DNA from: Butyrivibrio sp. AC2005
Lineage (GTDB): Bacteria > Bacillota > Clostridia > Lachnospirales > Lachnospiraceae
Reading direction: 5' to 3'
DNA length: 64,000 bases
Assembly: GCF_000424145.1 (NCBI RefSeq)
Contig: NZ_KE384137.1
Span: 248,001 to 312,000 of the forward strand
In this document: piece by piece, positions 62,408 to 64,000 of the stretch
Layout of the letters: the number at the start of each line of letters is the position of its first letter
Position numbering within the stretch: the stretch's first letter is position 1
Translations under genes and position numbers: made by a program
The notes under the pieces: generated by a model
The model's input: the letters and a program-made list of their open reading frames with translations, nothing else
The model's database searches: none
Told to the model about the DNA's origin: nothing

Positions 62408-64000
62408 TTATTTATCTTTTCTTACGCCAAGCTTCTCTGTCCTGGGTCTTGCATTTCTTCTGAACTTATCGGCTGATGCCTTCTTATGCATTCCTGATGC
62501 GTCACGCATTCCACGATTATCTGATCCAAACTTGCCATCACGGCCACGGCCGTAGCCTGAACCCTTTCCGTCTCTATAGCCTCCGTCGCGTCTCTTTCCA
62601 TCTCTTGAACCAAGTCCGTCACCGCGTCCTCGTCCATCCCGGTCTCCGCGTCCGTAACCACCTCTGCCGTCACGTCTGTCACGACTTCTCTGGCCTCTGT
62701 AAATATCACGTTTTCTGGGTTTGAGATCAAGCTCTTCGGGAGCTTTACCCATCTTAAGTCTCATAAGTCCGGCAGCAAGCTGTTCTATTGAATACTCATC
62801 CTCTGCAACCTTATCGTTAAGGAATTCAAGACAGTCAGTTATATCACCCGCCTCAATCAGATCAATAACCTCACTGAAAAGCTTTCTTGCCTTCGCTCTT
62901 GTTATTTCCTTTGCAGAAGGAATCTCGCCCTCTTCAATTTTTGTATGACAGATTCTCTCGATATCTCTGAGCTTGTACATCTCTCTGGGAGAAACAAGAG
63001 AGAATGACTGACCGCTCTTGCCGGCACGGCCGGTACGGCCGATTCTGTGCACATAGTACTCAATATCCTCAGGAATATCATAGTTGAAAACAGCAGTAAC
63101 ACCGCTTACATCGATGCCTCTGGCAGCAACATCAGTCGCTACAAGAAAATCAGCCTGACCGAATCTGAAAAGATTCATAACAGTATCCCTCTGGTACTGT
63201 GAAAGATCTCCGTGAAGCCCCTCTGCTCTGTATCCCTTGTTCTTAAGAATTCCTGTCAGTTCATCAACCTTCTTTTTTGTATTACAGAAAACCAGACTGC
63301 GTACAGGTTGATGGTATTCAATGAGTCTTGTGAGCACCTCTTCCTTAAAGGTTGTAGGAACAACATAATAATACTGCTCAATAGACTTAACAGTTATTTC
63401 CTTTGGAGTCATCTTAATGTACTCAGCATCATGCTGGTATTTTCTTGTTATCTGAAGGATAGGCTCAGGCATTGTTGCAGAGAACAGTGCCGTCTGTCTC
63501 TGCTCAGGCATTCCCTCAAGGATGGTTTCGATATCATCCCTGAAGCCCATATCCAGCATCTCATCTGCTTCATCAAGAACAAGAACACGTACGTCTGCCA
63601 TTTTCATAGTATGGCGTCTCATATGGTCCATAACACGGCCCGGTGTACCAACAACTATCTGCACACCTGAGGATAAAGCACGGATTTGTCTTGAAATATC
63701 CTGCCCGCCATATACAGGAAGTACTTTTATACCATGCATATACTTACCAAAGCTTCTGATATCATCAGCAGCCTGCATGGCAAGCTCTCTTGTGGGACAA
63801 AGAACTACTGCCTGAAGGTGTCTGTTATCGGGATCAATCTTCTGAAGAAGCGGTATTCCGAATGCTGCCGTCTTTCCTGTACCGGTCTGGGCCTGTCCGA
63901 TGATATCAACACCCTTCATCATTACAGGGATTGCTGCTTTCTGGATGGGAGACATGTACTCAAAACCCATCTCTGTGATTGCACGGAGTACTCTTTCATC
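62408..64000 (-). CDS. DEAD-box RNA helicase (5' end outside window)
   Basis: The frame remains open to the window edge (DERVLRAITEMGFE just before the ATG at 63970), so the true start lies outside; about 530 residues are visible. The Q motif (MSPIQKAAIP), Walker A AQTGTGKT, PTRELA, TPGR, VLDEADEM, SAT, and HRIGRTGR are all present, followed by a CsdA-like helical part and a basic Gly/Arg/Asp-rich tail of roughly 100 residues (GRGGYGRGDRDGRGRGDG). It probably unwinds RNA in ribosome assembly or cold adaptation. Confidence 0.94.
   Translation of the reverse strand, partial: DERVLRAITEMGFEYMSPIQKAAIPVMMKGVDIIGQAQTGTGKTAAFGIPLLQKIDPDNRHLQAVVLCPTRELAMQAADDIRSFGKYMHGIKVLPVYGGQDISRQIRALSSGVQIVVGTPGRVMDHMRRHTMKMADVRVLVLDEADEMLDMGFRDDIETILEGMPEQRQTALFSATMPEPILQITRKYQHDAEYIKMTPKEITVKSIEQYYYVVPTTFKEEVLTRLIEYHQPVRSLVFCNTKKKVDELTGILKNKGYRAEGLHGDLSQYQRDTVMNLFRFGQADFLVATDVAARGIDVSGVTAVFNYDIPEDIEYYVHRIGRTGRAGKSGQSFSLVSPREMYKLRDIERICHTKIEEGEIPSAKEITRAKARKLFSEVIDLIEAGDITDCLEFLNDKVAEDEYSIEQLAAGLMRLKMGKAPEELDLKPRKRDIYRGQRSRDRRDGRGGYGRGDRDGRGRGDGLGSRDGKRRDGGYRDGKGSGYGRGRDGKFGSDNRGMRDASGMHKKASADKFRRNARPRTEKLGVRKDK

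Overview
The window looks like chromosomal core sequence from a low-GC, Gram-positive Clostridia bacterium, most likely family Lachnospiraceae (Butyrivibrio/Roseburia-like). The reasons are: a polyamine cluster using carboxyspermidine dehydrogenase and decarboxylase; an NfnAB-type transhydrogenase; the order secG-rnr-smpB-ssrA; several integral-membrane GGDEF proteins; strong AGGAGG ribosome sites with some TTG and GTG starts; and an AT-rich background. The genus is inference. Apart from three + strand genes (an orphan CheY-like regulator, aroC and an unknown 192-residue protein), every gene is on the - strand, so the window probably lies in one replichore. I see no prophage, insertion sequence, CRISPR array, rRNA or ordinary tRNA.

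Layout, from low to high coordinates; - strand transcription runs the other way. 1-350: the start of gltX and a FeoA-domain protein. 0.5-13.1 kb: polyamine synthesis. speA makes agmatine, aguA and aguB convert it to putrescine, and a carboxyspermidine dehydrogenase/decarboxylase pair plus an SpeE homologue act on putrescine. Interleaved are upp, tcdA, a CheY-like protein and two tandem membrane diguanylate cyclases that follow the polyamine genes without a visible terminator. 13.3-16.9 kb: serC-serA-DUF1015 behind a strong sigma-A-like promoter. 17.1-24.8 kb: leuB, a membrane glycosyltransferase-like gene, ilvD, ilvB and an L,D-transpeptidase. 24.9-27.6 kb: yajC, tgt and a VanY-type peptidase. 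27.8-28.9 kb: aroC on the + strand, followed by a GC-rich palindromic repeat.

29.1-41.6 kb: a tightly packed, partly overlapping run. In transcription order it is a small membrane protein, rlmH, phoH, a degenerate PgpH-like membrane protein, ybeY, a flippase, a BaiN/HI0933 flavoprotein, a flavoprotein fused to 5-formyltetrahydrofolate cyclo-ligase, proA, a duplicated class II aldolase and a lactonase-type beta-propeller. 41.56-41.73 kb: an inverted pair of the palindromic repeat. 41.7-51.1 kb: nfnB/nfnA, a zinc-ribbon/TPR surface protein, folD, fhs and ftsK. 51.2-64 kb: an unknown + strand gene, a GNAT enzyme, proB, a secreted protein, ssrA, smpB, rnr, secG, gpmI, a third diguanylate cyclase, an unknown protein and a DEAD-box helicase cut by the window edge.

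Most of the content is housekeeping and amino-acid metabolism. The points most worth a second look are the polyamine/cyclic-di-GMP gene association, the PgpH-like protein that appears to have lost its HD metal ligands, the flavoprotein/cyclo-ligase fusion, the two-domain aldolase with a degenerate second half, and the DUF1015 protein with a DGHHR motif in the serine operon. I do not see one clearly new multi-gene system; these are individual oddities in a conserved background.
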